From Amphimedon queenslandica (taxonomy: Eukaryota; Porifera; Demospongiae; Haplosclerida; Niphatidae): a DNA stretch of 38,305 bases. The position numbers were made by a program, and so were the translations under genes. The stretch is from the NCBI RefSeq assembly GCF_000090795.2, contig NW_003546267.1:136927-175231 (forward strand), in the 5' to 3' direction. Within the stretch, counting starts at the first letter, position 1, and every line of letters begins with the position of its first letter. Below are positions 21,747 to 31,379 of this stretch, one piece after another. The notes beneath the pieces were generated by a model. That model had not been told where the DNA came from and ran no database searches. It saw only the letters and a list, made by a program, of their open reading frames with translations.

Positions 21747-21935
21747 TGCGCAAAATCAGCTGGCAAGCATTTCTGATGCACACAGCATTGATGGCAGCAT
21801 CATTCAAATGCGCAAAATTAGCCGGCAAGCATTAACTTAATAATGCGCACAGCATTGATGGCAGCATTATGCGCAACATCAGCTGGCAAGCATTTACAAA
21901 TATGTAATACGCACAGCATTGATGGCAGCATTAAC
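21747..21935. repeat. Three tandem copies of a ~63-bp unit
   Basis: Units begin GCGCAAAATCAGCTGGCAAG (21747), GCGCAAAATTAGCCGGCAAG (21811) and GCGCAACATCAGCTGGCAAG (21872). Each ends in CAGCATTGATGGCAGCAT. They lie about 560 bp beyond the end of the OTU reading frame, in what would be the 3' region of the minus-strand Helitron. Tandem repeats in Helitron terminal regions are common; membership is an inference. Confidence 0.8.
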
Positions 21936-22490
21936 ATGCATGATGATCATTGTTATATGTACAGAATTACTGCTTGAATAATACTAAATGTAAAATAACA
22001 ACTTTTAATGTTACTCAAAAATTTATCTTGTCATGACTTCAAATTTTTTCAGCAGAGCCCTGATCCATAAGCATCAGTTATTTGTAATAAACATGTAGTA
22101 CAAGCCACAAAAAAGATCCAGATTTGATAACGACAGCTTCCTCCCTTCCTAACCCTCTGTCCTACATAAATGATAGTCACACAAATTTGAATCAATGCTA
22201 AACTCTAATGAACAGTAAACCTCTTTCACACCCTCTCCCTGTCCATTATAGCAACAAGTAAACAATATTTACTGTTATTTGTTATACCTTGATTAATCTC
22301 ACTTCCTGAATGCAGTTAGATCTCTTCATACTGAGCAATACTGGATTGATATGCACCAATGGTTTTCAGACACACTCACACATCACTCACATTGTACATG
22401 CAGTGAAATATAAGTCACATTAAACAACCAATGTTTTTAAGATGATGGACCTCCCATACACCATACCCACTTTCCATCAACAATCAATGC

Positions 22491-23202
22491 TTAAGAAATA
22501 TTAATAGACTTAACTGCTTGGAAATGATTAGTACCAACATGCTTCAAATACAAAGCAAGTGTATTAGTATCACAAGGAATGCCATATAAAGTTTGGGTTC
22601 CATATCTAGCCCAGCCAACAAAAGTAGGAGTTAGTGAATATGAATATAATGGTTGTACCTAATATTGCAGCTAGTGTAATAATCTCTGTGTCAGTGGCCC
22701 ACACACAATTTCTATACATTTTGGACTTATTTATGTAATCATATATGCTTGAATATCTGGTTACACTTAATGTACTATAAAACAATTCTTCAAAGTTTGG
22801 CATATTACTAACAATTGCTTTACGTAATTCATAATGCTGAGAAATTGACCCAGTAATGAGATATGAAAGGGCATAAAATAAACAGTTCCCATCACCAGGG
22901 ACATCAAGAGTACTATTAGGAACTCTTTCATCTGACAATGGTGTTCTTGGACTACCAGGTAAAATTCTAGCAGCTAAGAAAAATTTAAGATTTAAAATCT
23001 CACACCACGTTTGAAAAAGTTCATTACCAGGGTAATAAACATAACCCCATTGTCTCCGTCTCACAATATCTGGGTTGGGAGGCTCTTCAGAAGTAAAGAT
23101 GACATCATCATCTTTTTTTGGATTACTTGCCTTTAATATAATACTTGAGTGTTTTATAGATACAATCAGACTACTACTACAATTGTCATTTTTACAACAC
23201 AC
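22491..23202 (-). pseudogene. Helitron OTU domain (deubiquitinase-like)
   Basis: OTU domains are papain-like cysteine proteases that remove ubiquitin. Their role in Helitrons is unknown. The frame begins with an acidic stretch and RRRQWGYVYYPGNELFQTW, then VPGDGNCLFYALSYLITGS, which has the OTU signature DGNC(L/F)xxA with the catalytic Cys. It continues through ELRKAIVSNMP, WATDTEIITLAAILGTTI and FIFTNSYF. There a single extra T in TTTT near 22620 throws the frame. The other frame then gives WARYGTQTLYGIPCD and YLKHVGTNHFQAV, with His in the usual catalytic position, ending in TAA at 22491-22493. Apart from that one base the domain is complete, so it may be the youngest or best conserved part. 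An 83-bp-spaced duplication of TTTTATAGATACAAT at about 23150 and 23238 lies at its 5' side. Confidence 0.85.
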
Positions 23203-23312
23203 TTGGTTTTATCATCTTTTGGTTTACATTTAATGTTTCAGAGTTTTATAGATACAATGAGACTACTACAACTATCATCATCTTGGACATTAAATTTGGT
23301 TTTTAGGTCTTT

Positions 23313-23730
23313 CTAATTAATTGAAACAATTAATTTATCATCTTTTTTTGAGCAAGGCACTACCAAAGCAGGTTTGTCAGTACTACTGTCTACATCGACT
23401 TTTCTTTTTTGGGTGCAAGGCTTATTTAAAGCATTATCGTCACAGATTTTACTCTTTTTGGGGCGATTAGACTTTTGTAAATCAGTACTCTTACGTTTAT
23501 TGCTACTAACGGTACTGTTACTAGTACTTTGTACATGACTTACAGACACCTTGGCATTCTTACTACAAGGTTCACCATCATCAATTATACCAGTCACTTG
23601 AATCTTTCTCTTCTTTCCTTTACTTCCCTTGATTTGAGGTAAGTCATTCTGAAATTTATTTCTGAGGCAGTTAATTTCGTTAATGCACAGACTACTAACT
23701 TCAACAGAGAGAGGATCAAATGATAATGAA
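23313..23730 (-). pseudogene. Helitron helicase end and Lys-rich linker
   Basis: This piece begins with the conserved end of the PIF1-like helicase, [18 protein letters not shown], and passes into a low-complexity basic linker. The linker has KGSKGKKRKIQVTG, NKRKSTDLQKSNRPKKSK and TQKRKVDVD, each resembling a nuclear localisation signal, with polar Ser/Thr/Asp between. The frame stays open to 23313. It connects the helicase to the OTU domain, which is about 110 bp further on in another frame. Nuclear import of the transposase is the obvious role, inferred from composition. Confidence 0.7.
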
Positions 23731-25067
23731 TGTAATATGTACACGAGACAATACAACATATGCCATACCATCCTCAAAAACATCAGTCGATAAATCAATA
23801 ATGGCTGTATCTAGTGAGAGGCCCTGACATTTATGTATAGTCATAGCATAAAAAAGTATAAGGGGAAACTGTTTCATATGTATATACAAATTCTTAGATA
23901 GCATAAATCCAGATGTAACCCTTTCTATGTCACAAGGTACATCAATATGATCAAATTTGATTGATATACGTGTAGCATTAATACCTATTACTGTACCAAT
24001 GGCACCGCACCATTAACTAATTCTACGGTCACATCAATATTACGTCGTAGCATTACTCTACAGACTACTGCTAAAGACAATACAGTTTCCAAACCAGCTG
24101 TTTTGTTTAGTTGATCTTTTAGTTTCTCTAATTTTTTTTGTTGTTATTTGTCAAATTTTGCTGTGCTGCCACTTTCATCAACAACATCAACACATGCTAA
24201 TTCTATTTTCTCAGTTTCTAAACTTTCTAACATTAATTCATTGATTTTTTGGCAGGCGTCTACCTTAGAAAATAGGCAAATTGAAGGATTTGTTCCTTCA
24301 CTTTCGAATTCCTTATATTTTTCTTGTATTGAACCTTAAATACGCAACTCTTAAGCGTATCAATACTTTCATCAGTTAGACAGCCATGCCTAACTGAATC
24401 AAGCATCTTAAAGAAAGTTTCGTCTCCTTGTCGCTCATTGATTGTTTGTTTGTCATATTCTACTGTTTCTTTCCATATGTTAACTGCATTTGCTGCTCCA
24501 AGTCTAGTTTTTACTAGCTTATTGCTAATTTTATTAAATACTGGCCTACCATTTACTGGTGGCAATTGTAAGAGGTCACCTACAAATAAAATATTTTTAG
24601 ATCCAAACCATTCATCAGTACCAAATTTATCTTCTAAGTGCATGTGTAAGTATGCTAGATTTAGATTGGATGCCATAGATACCTCGTCCACTATTATAAT
24701 TTTTAAATTTTTAAGTGCCATTTTTATTCTTCTCTGAGCTTCTTTATTCAAAGCCCAATATCCAGCTGTCTTTCCCTCATGCTCTATTGGTAGCTGAAAC
24801 AATCTATGTATTGTTAGTCCGCCTACATTAAATGCAGCTACACCTGTTGGTGCTACTATAGCACACATAATTTCACCACTTTTTGGATGCCATATGTCAT
24901 CCACTTGGCATTTTATTGCTTCTATGAAAAACGACTTACCAGTTCCACCTACGCCACTAATAAACATCCTTAGCGGTTTCATATTATCTAATCAAAGTAG
25001 TCTTGAAGACTCATTCTCTATTAAGTCTTCACGTTATTTCTGACTTATAACATGAATCTTAATTTTA
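23700..25067 (-). pseudogene. Helitron PIF1-like helicase domain
   Basis: The superfamily 1B helicase unwinds donor DNA during rolling-circle transposition. Read leftwards: LRMFISGVGGTGKS (Walker A), VAPTGVAAFNVGGLTIH (Ia), IIIVDEVSMAS (Walker B, DEVSM), NILFVGDLLQLPPVNG (III), then after a shift near 24310 VDACQKINELMLE and VVCRVMLRRNIDV with VNGAV, then after another shift near 24000 [19 protein letters not shown]. It ends with [15 protein letters not shown] (V) and [10 protein letters not shown] (VI). All helicase motifs survive. Breaks are TAA after AKFDK, TGA just before LDNMKPL, a TAA in the approach segment (about 25050-24990) and at least three one-base shifts, several in A/T runs. 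Confidence 0.92.
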
Positions 25068-25613
25068 TTAAAAATTGTTTTCATCTACATTAAGCATTGC
25101 TTCTCTTTGCTCTAATGTTAAATTAGGTACATTTATGTGCATGTCAGCAATATCAGCTACTGCTTCCATTATTTCACCTAGCAATTGAGGCTCATCATCT
25201 TCCTTTTGATCAGGAAGATCTTCAGTAAAACTGGCTTTATTTCTTGCATCGACTATTTTCTTCCAATTACGTTCAGCTTCTAATAATTTCTGTAGTTTGT
25301 TGAAATGATTTTCAATGCCACGTATAGATGCTTCTCTGTGACGCCTAAAAGCTTCTTCCATTGTTTCTCCTTCCATTACGAGTGTGCTCTCGTCTCTAAA
25401 AGGCACAAATAAAAATATTAGCGAGTAATAAAAATCATCTCTTTCCGCTTCTTGCATAGGATTAAATTTCCTATGGTTTGGAAGAACTGGCTTTGATCGA
25501 ATATTGTATTCCCTTTCTACATTTTCTCCTATTTTATCAAATCTGTAATTAGCAACAGATTTGTAAAGAGATACATCTTCCATGTTATTTGGTCTTGTTG
25601 GATAAGTCTTCAA
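25068..25613 (-). pseudogene. Helitron segment between Rep and helicase
   Basis: This 181-codon open stretch links the Rep and helicase domains. It contains [20 protein letters not shown] and FLFVPFRDESTLV, the conserved signature of the Rep-to-helicase connector in animal Helitrons (PNHxxFDPxxExxREKYFYSLxxLFVPFRDE). A charged helical region follows (FRRHREASIRGIENHFNKLQ), then an Asp/Glu-rich stretch. It ends LTLEQREAMLNVDENNF, after which a shift in a T run carries the frame on to the helicase. The upstream join to Rep also needs a one-base shift near 25600. Confidence 0.8.
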
Positions 25614-26890
25614 TTATGCTAGGATTAAAAATGTCTTTAGAAGATCGATCCATTTTAGTTAAATATGAATAGTGTTTGATTTTTCTTCTCTTATGAGGCA
25701 AGTACACATTAATGTACTGTACGTTTACAGATTTCATGTATAAACTTTTACTAAAAAGTAGATCGCTAGCTTCATATAGTCCTACTTCTTTGGGTCGAAG
25801 TAATTTTTGTTCAATTTTTCAAAGCCTGCTGTATTCGTTGTCACAGCTGCCGACTTCATCCCATAAGTCCTGTGCATGACTCTTTTCTGCTTTAGTGACA
25901 TATCCAGTTACATACTCTGTTAAGGAAAGACTCCTCTCTGCTATGTATTGCAAGTCCATATTTGCACGCCACAATTTCAACAGTAAAGGATTGAAGTCGT
26001 TGACTCGAACATCTTTTTCATTTCATTTGAGATAATATATTTTATTGCATGATTTCAAGATATTTTCAACATCATTGATGCAAATACTATCTCATACTGG
26101 TCTAGGAAAATCAAATCGGCATCTAGATACATAGGTCTTGCCGACTTTAATATTTCATTTGCAGTATTTGCTGCACTTGTGCATTTGGTATTTTGTTACC
26201 AAAAAATTTAAATCAGGTGACGTATTACTATCTGGTATATGACAGGTAATTTTATCTTGTATGAAAGAACAGACTTCTTCTGGACGATCAATACCGACAA
26301 CAGGAGCATTTTCAATCCGTAGGAGGATGTGATAATGAGGCACTCCACACATTTGATATTCTTTTTTAACATAATATTGCTCTACTTTGCCTAGAACACC
26401 TCTCTGCAGAATGACTATGTTAAAGAAATCCTTAAATTTGTATTAAAATTGCCATGATACTGAAACGGGGTCCTCAGTACATAGTCTAGAAATACTATAT
26501 GATTGTGGTGCATTATTCACTTTTCTTAAATATTGCGCTATATCAGCTGAATTATATTCAGCACAACTTAATGTAATGAAGAGCGTTGGTGAGCCATACT
26601 CAGCAATCATTGCTTTGACTTCACCTTTCACACGGAACAAGTATTGATTTGTGCCCCGTATTGGAGCCAACATGGTACTTAAATTCCCCTCAAACTCTTC
26701 ATGTAACACATGTATTTTATCTAATATTTCAGCAGCAGTTTGACCAACATTGCCCCTTAATGTTTTTAATAAATTATATATGCCAGTTTTTAAGGCCTTG
26801 TTAATTTTTAATCCGTAATAGTGCAAACAACATGAATGATTTCTACGAAATCGGGAATCTTTGTTTTAAAGTCTTGATTTTATGTATTCA
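25614..26890 (-). pseudogene. Helitron Rep (HUH/Y2) endonuclease
   Basis: HUH endonucleases nick single strands through paired tyrosines. The region starts with LSFSEYIKSRL and RRNHSCCLHYYG, then the Helitron N-terminal domain (TGIYNLLKTLRGNVGQT, FEGNLSTMLAPIRGTNQYL, SPTLFITLSCAEYN). After a shift come FKDFFNIVILQRGVLG and CGVPHYHILLRI, where H-Y-H is the metal-binding HUH motif. KYQMHKCSKYC and RCRFDFPRPV follow. The catalytic segment NPLLLKLWRANMDLQYIAE leads into LTEYVTGYVTKAEKS, in which the two tyrosines and the lysine of the Y2 motif are intact. Four TGA codons interrupt the second half (after SKYCK, after PRPV, after IYYLK and after YSRL); three stand where the family has Arg. One TAA follows KSRL. 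Confidence 0.9.
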
Positions 26891-28589
26891 CTAAATGATA
26901 GTCTGTGCTGGATAGCTTTGTCTGGGATGATGCTCTCCATATTGTCCAGTAGGAATTAAAGTAGGAAAGCATAACAAATCAAGATGCTCTTGCCTATTGT
27001 CTATAGGCGCTTCTTTTACATTCATTAATTTATATTGACTGATATCAGAACCCGTTGCAATTTTACTATCAAGATTGCTAATGGTATATGCTGAAAGGCG
27101 TTCTAAATCTCGATCATTTGCTTTTTCAAGCATTTTACAAGTAGTATTGCTAACTACTTGTATAACATTTTTAGACGATTCGTCGATGGAATCATCGTCT
27201 ACATTTCTATAAAGCCAATTAATTTCTTTTAATTTTCTTAGTGCTGCTTTTATTTTATTCACATCAACTACGCTACGCCAGACATTATTTGATTTAGTAG
27301 GCTGTCCATTAATAATAATATAAAGTTCTGGATTAGGCAAATGATTAGAATCTATACCATTCTCATTTAAAGTTTCCATGGTTTTTTTCCAATGGAAGGG
27401 GTAAATAAAACATTGTACCTTTAAGAGCCTTCAAAGAATTATATGTAGGCACTTTTAAGGTGTGTGTGCCTAGCCTAACAATTGTCTGAAAACATTTGGC
27501 CCTCTGTATTAACTGGCAACTCAAAGGATCCAAATTTTCCAATTCTTTGGGTATTGGCTCACACTTTAACCCATTGACCACACAACGTGCTGGAACTTCA
27601 TTTTTCCTAGTAATAGGTTTAGAATGATTTCAAATATACATAACTTTATTTAATGCTGTAGAATCATTCTCTCTAATGTAATCTAATAGGATATTACAAA
27701 CATCGCTATCTAAATTTTTAGCTTCAGTGACAGATTTTTTTCTTAAAAGCCTCTCACAGCTACAACATGCATTAACTGCCTCATCAGACAAAGCTTATTA
27801 AATTCATCAATAGCATCTGAATACTGAAGATAAAGTACAGTATCTAAGTTTGGTATTCTAAATGGGTCATATTCTTCGCCATCATTTAGAGCGTAATGCA
27901 CATTATCAAATTCAGTCTCATCAGCTTCATTAATTTTTAAATCTGTCAATTGTGCTATGTTGCCATCAGCAAGGGAAACATCAATAATATCTACTGTTAA
28001 ATGGGCATTTCTAGCAACATAAGTGTTTTAAAAGGCGTCTTAACATATGGTAATGAACAGATGCATTGCGTAAAATACGCAGCATGCTTTTACATTCAGC
28101 ATCTTTATTACTACACATAATAGGATGGCCAATCCTTTCACAAACAATTTCTGAATATTGAAAATATTTTTCAACATTATTTTGATCTTTTTTAACAATT
28201 ATCGTTACATTTGCATTATCACAAACATCATGTTCATGCACTTCATTTATTTCTTCGACATGCAGGGATCTTGTCATATAATATTTATTAGGACAAATAT
28301 CACATGCATCTAAATGCTTCCTCAATTCTTTAATGGGTTCATCAAAATATCGTCTAACTTCAATAATAGAACTAATGTCACTTTCTAATAAAGGCTTGCA
28401 CTTGTCTGTACAGTGCCATTTGAGGGTAGGCTTTCTCTTATTAGTACACATTCTATTAGTATCAAAATTGTCATCTTCAGAGTCACTATCATCATTAAAT
28501 TCTTCTACTCTATCAATACATGATACATCAACAACCCCTGCTACATAACAGATGCCATTTGTATCAACAGGGATTTCAATTGGACTATC
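26891..28589 (-). pseudogene. Helitron middle region, Cys-rich and DUF6570-like
   Basis: Read leftwards: an acidic stretch (VEEFNDDSDSEDDNFD); RKPTLKWHCTDKCKPL with CxxxC; RKHLDACDICPNKYY; YSEIVCERIGHPIMC; LRNASVHYHMLRRLLKHL; after a shift VHYALNDGEEYDPFRI and NACCSCERLL (a CxxC pair); then KCEPIPKELENLDPLSCQLI, RAKCFQTIVRLGT and LKGTMFYLPLPLE. The last block has the pattern of DUF6570, found upstream of the Rep domain in many animal Helitrons (IPxxLxxLNxLExxLI...). It closes with DLLCFPTLIPTGQYGEHHPRQ, the conserved entry to Rep. Breaks occur near 28010, 27745, 27600 and 27370. The Cys pairs suggest zinc binding. Confidence 0.75.
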
Positions 28590-29850
28590 TAATTGACTAT
28601 CAAATCATCATTAGGATACAAATATGCTGATTCATAAAAATAAGGCTCACTATTTTTTGTGTGACATTGCTCACCAAAATCACTAAAGCTATTCAACTTC
28701 ATTTTCCTAATGCTATTTGCTGCACGTATCAATACACCTACTTTGTGGGATCTGTTTTTCAAAACTGATTCTATCAATATACTTGATGCAGCATTACATT
28801 TACTGTCACATTATGTTTTCAAAGTCTACCACTTTCATACTTGATGGCAATAAATCATCAAATATTTCCGGGCTGTAATATAATGCTTCCATAATTTTCA
28901 TAAAATAATATTCCTTTGCATCACTATTCGGTGCAAGTAATGAGTAATTGGAACATAATCTATACAATAAGTGACTATAATTACGTTCATAATAATCTTT
29001 ATTTAGACGCTTCTTATTTTCTTTATTTAGTGCCATCTTTAATTTATCCATTTCGTTATCAGAAAATTTATATCTCAGAAATTTATCTTTTGTAGCACTT
29101 AATATTGCATCTCTGTTTTCATAATACCGTTTCAAAGATTTTGTCTTTGTGGGTCTGGATTTTGTTGATAGCGTTCCTTTGATTTCCTTTTTTTGAGAGT
29201 TAGGATTTTTTTGATACTGATTTCTAGAGACTTCTTTCCTTGGTTGTGGATTCTTTTGATACTGATCTCTAGAGGCTTCTTTCCTTGGTTGTGGATTCTT
29301 TTGATACTGATCTCATGAGGCTTCTTTCTTTGGTTGTGGATTTTTTTGATATTGCTTTCTAGAGGCTTCTTTTTTATGGTCTGAATAGATAAATAATTTG
29401 TTTTTAAATAGCAAGTTTATTTTAAAATTTTTTATCTTTGTTTCTATTGTACCAATTTTTACATTTTTGCTATATATACCCTGGGTTCAATGCATGAAAC
29501 TGCTTAGAATAGGCCTTTGCAGAAGCAATCTTATAATTGTTACTGATTTTATAAGCAATTCTTGCTTTGCTTTTGACCCTGTTACATTAACTTATATAGT
29601 ATGCTCTGGCGTTTGATCTATTTTTATCTATAAAATCTTCTATTTGCTTTCTATCATCATAATTTTTTGAATTTTTTTTTTTAGTTTTATTCCCAGTTAA
29701 GTTACTCTTCCTTTTTTTACTTCCTTTTTGTACAATTATCACAACCAAAATCACTCCTAACATTGAAACTAGAAATAAGTAAATGTACCATAAGACCAAG
29801 TATGCAGGATGCACAATATTATCATCATAAACTCGGCTGTTACTTATCAT
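28590..29850 (-). pseudogene. Helitron N-terminal region with YxxN/K and 15-residue repeats
   Basis: The 5' part of the Helitron reading frame. Near 29660-29400 degenerate units follow: NARAYYIS-stop, KARIAYKISNNYKI, AKAYSKQFHALNPGYI-stop, NWYNRNKD. From 29385 to 29200 there are four tandem 15-residue repeats of the form KEASRDQYQKNPQPR (45-bp period), the second interrupted by TGA. RYYENRDAILSATKDKF, LNKENKKRLNKDYYERNYSHL and then, after a shift, CNAASSILIESVLKNRSHKVG close the region. Such repeats precede Helitron proteins in sponges and cnidarians. Upstream at 29850-29760 the frame has a hydrophobic stretch (LVLWYIYLFLVSMLGVILVV) that could be a membrane segment or intron read-through; I favour the latter. 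Confidence 0.6.
29200..29385 (-). repeat. 45-bp coding tandem repeats
   Basis: Four direct copies at a 45-bp period, containing GATACTGATCTCTAGAGGCT on the plus strand. They translate leftwards as near-identical 15-residue units KEAS(R)xQYQKNPQP(K/R). The outermost copies are the most diverged, as in arrays growing by unequal exchange. They belong to the Helitron N-terminal region. Confidence 0.85.
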
Positions 29851-30156
29851 TGTAAAACACTTACCTCAATTTGTTGCAGTATCAAGAATACAACGTAGTA
29901 CTTCAGAAGCAGCTGACTAAATAACTTATATATCCTGAGCAGTTGTAACCTTAATTTCACTATAATTTTTAAATGAATCTTAAATTCAACAGTGGAATTA
30001 ATGATTTATTTACTATTAGTTCTTAAAAGAACTGGTGATCTCTTAGTCTGAGTAGTGGGCACTCTTTGCAAGTAAGATAACCTCAACAAAGACCAAGAGA
30101 AGAATAGAGCGAACAGTCACTACACACTGCACACAGTAATGTAGCTATAGCAACTT

Positions 30157-30168
30157 TGCGCATGCGCA
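30157..30168. promoter_or_regulatory. Palindromic NRF1-type site
   Basis: TGCGCATGCGCA is an exact match to the NRF1 consensus, the most typical motif of CpG-rich promoters in animals, including sponges. It lies 12 bases before ATGGCGTCTG at 30181, which has a good start context (CAAAATGG). It could drive the frame to its right, the minus-strand Helitron to its left, or both. Function inferred from motif and position. Confidence 0.5.
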
Positions 30169-30180
30169 TTTAATTGCAAA

Positions 30181-30480
30181 ATGGCGTCTGAAAATGAGAG
30201 GAGAGTGATAGATCACGCCCAAATACTTAGTTTTTAAACTTACAGTAAGAAAGATAATGAAAGCACTTGTCTTGTCCTTGACCCAAGCTCTAAGGAATGG
30301 TGTAAAAGCCATTTTAACCTGTTCTTTAGTTTAAAAGATTTCTGTGTTGATAGAAGAAAGATGAAAGAAGAAGAAAAAGTCTGAAGAATTTTGCAGATAT
30401 TTGAATTTGGGCCTATTATCCAGAATTGCTCCCGCTACATTGTGGTACACTTTATAGGTACCAGGAGAATCGCTCAGTGA
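30181..30480 (+). pseudogene. ATG-initiated frame broken by two stops
   Basis: In one frame from ATG at 30181: MASENERRVIDHAQILSF, TAA, TYSKKDNESTCLVLDPSS then KEWCKSHFNLFFSLKDF and RRKMKEEEKV, TGA, RILQIFEFGPIIQNCS and VVHFIGTRRIAQ. Composition is protein-like across all three pieces, which suggests an old exon with two nonsense changes. I do not recognise the family. No convincing splice sites were found. It lies close to the right edge of the 12.1-kb insertion and immediately after the NRF1-type palindrome. Confidence 0.3.
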
Positions 30481-30594
30481 AGGAGAACTCATCTAAGCCA
30501 TTTATAAGGCCGTACAGAGTAAGATAAAAGAGTTATAATCATTTCAAAATGAAACATTTGGTCGCCATCTTGAAAAATCAACTTCAACCCTACA

Positions 30595-30614
30595 TATAGG
30601 CTACCGCCTATATA
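30595..30614. repeat. Hairpin at the right edge of the insertion
   Basis: ATATAGGC, loop TACC, GCCTATAT form a perfect 8-bp stem directly before the satellite resumes. A terminal hairpin is typical of one end of Helitron-type elements; the CTRR motif that should follow in a classical Helitron is absent. Confidence 0.6.
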
Positions 30615-30617
30615 ATA

Positions 30618-31290
30618 ACTTACCTTATTAATGTAGCTAGTGTCCTTTCCTGTTATACAGTTGTATTGCTTGTGTCTATAATATCTAATTATATATAAAG
30701 ATGGTAATATGTATTGTGTTCTTATTATTACTATAACTTACATTAATAGCGTAGCATAGTGTCATTTACTGTTACACAGTTGTATTACTTGATGTATTAC
30801 GAATATCTAATTGTATATAAAAGATTGTAATTTCTATTCTGTATTTATTAATGTAATTCACCTTAGTAGCATAGAATAGTGTCCTTTACTGTTGTACAGT
30901 TGTATTGCTTGATGTGTTTGGAGTATTGAATGTTATATAAAAATGATAACGTGTTTTGTGAACTTATTAGTATAACTTACCTTTTTAGTGTAGCATAGTG
31001 TCCTTCCTTGTTATGCAGTTGTATTCTTGTGTCTGTAATATCTAGTTTTGTATAAAAGATGGTAATGTGTTTTATGTAATTATTATTAGTATAATTCACC
31101 TTAGTAGTGTAGCATAGTGTCCTTCCCTGTTATACAGTTGTTTTCCTTGTCTCTGAAATATCTAATTTTATATAAAAAATAGTAATGTGTATTGTGTACT
31201 TATGATTAGTATAACTTACCTTAATAGTGTAGCATAGTGTCCTTTACTGTTATACACTGCTTTTGTCACTGCTTGCTTTATCTAATACCT
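30618..31290 (+). repeat. Satellite array, right block (118-120-bp monomers)
   Basis: Monomers start at 30618, 30736, 30856, 30975, 31094 and 31214, the last cut short near 31290. Sequence and orientation match the left block at 18075-18539. Alternate monomers begin ACTTACC and ATTCACC, in places suggesting a two-monomer higher-order unit. The first monomer begins at the exact phase where the left block stopped. Confidence 0.9.
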
Positions 31291-31379
31291 TGTTGAGGGT
31301 AGAATAATAATTAAAATGTAATTTTTCTACTGTCCTTTATGATTTTGAAATGAAAATTTAGTTTTCATTTGTGTAGAGA

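Larger units (their letters stand above)
22491..29850 (-). mobile_element. Degenerate Helitron (Rep-PIF1 helicase-OTU type)
   Basis: A rolling-circle transposon whose single large polyprotein is recognisable end to end on the minus strand. It has a Y-rich N-terminal region with 15-residue repeats, a Cys-rich and DUF6570-like middle, a Helitron N-terminal domain, a HUH/Y2 Rep nuclease, a PIF1-like helicase, a Lys-rich linker and an OTU cysteine-protease-like domain. Each part is listed separately. At least a dozen stops and frameshifts interrupt it. Neither terminus (5' TC, 3' hairpin plus CTRR for classical Helitrons) could be fixed. The OTU extension recalls the Helentron/Helitron2 lineages. 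Confidence 0.85.
18540..30617. mobile_element. 12.1-kb segment interrupting the satellite array
   Basis: The left array stops after AGTATA and the right array begins (ATA)ACTTACC, which are consecutive positions of one monomer. The intervening 12.1 kb therefore looks inserted, possibly in steps. It holds a foldback element, a proline-rich gene, a Helitron and a short ATG-initiated frame near the right edge. The right edge carries a hairpin with arms ATATAGGC and GCCTATAT. GTAGGGTTG lies 36 bp inside the left edge and its complement CAACCCTAC about 25 bp inside the right edge. Up to three bases (ATA) could be a target duplication. Two independent arrays remain possible. Confidence 0.45.

Noticed and set aside
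23716-23798. Start of the long frame [12 protein letters not shown] as a separate gene
   Set aside because: It is the helicase motif V-VI region read in the wrong frame; only from [10 protein letters not shown] onward is the frame real.
22491-25067. PIF1 helicase plus OTU as part of a large DNA virus or Maverick
   Set aside because: The same reading series carries an HUH/Y2 Rep and Helitron N-terminal domain, and there is no capsid, polymerase B or packaging ATPase.
29760-29850. Membrane protein at the 5' end of the Helitron
   Set aside because: The hydrophobic stretch is short, AT-rich and probably intron or leader; the basic region after it belongs to the Helitron N-terminus.
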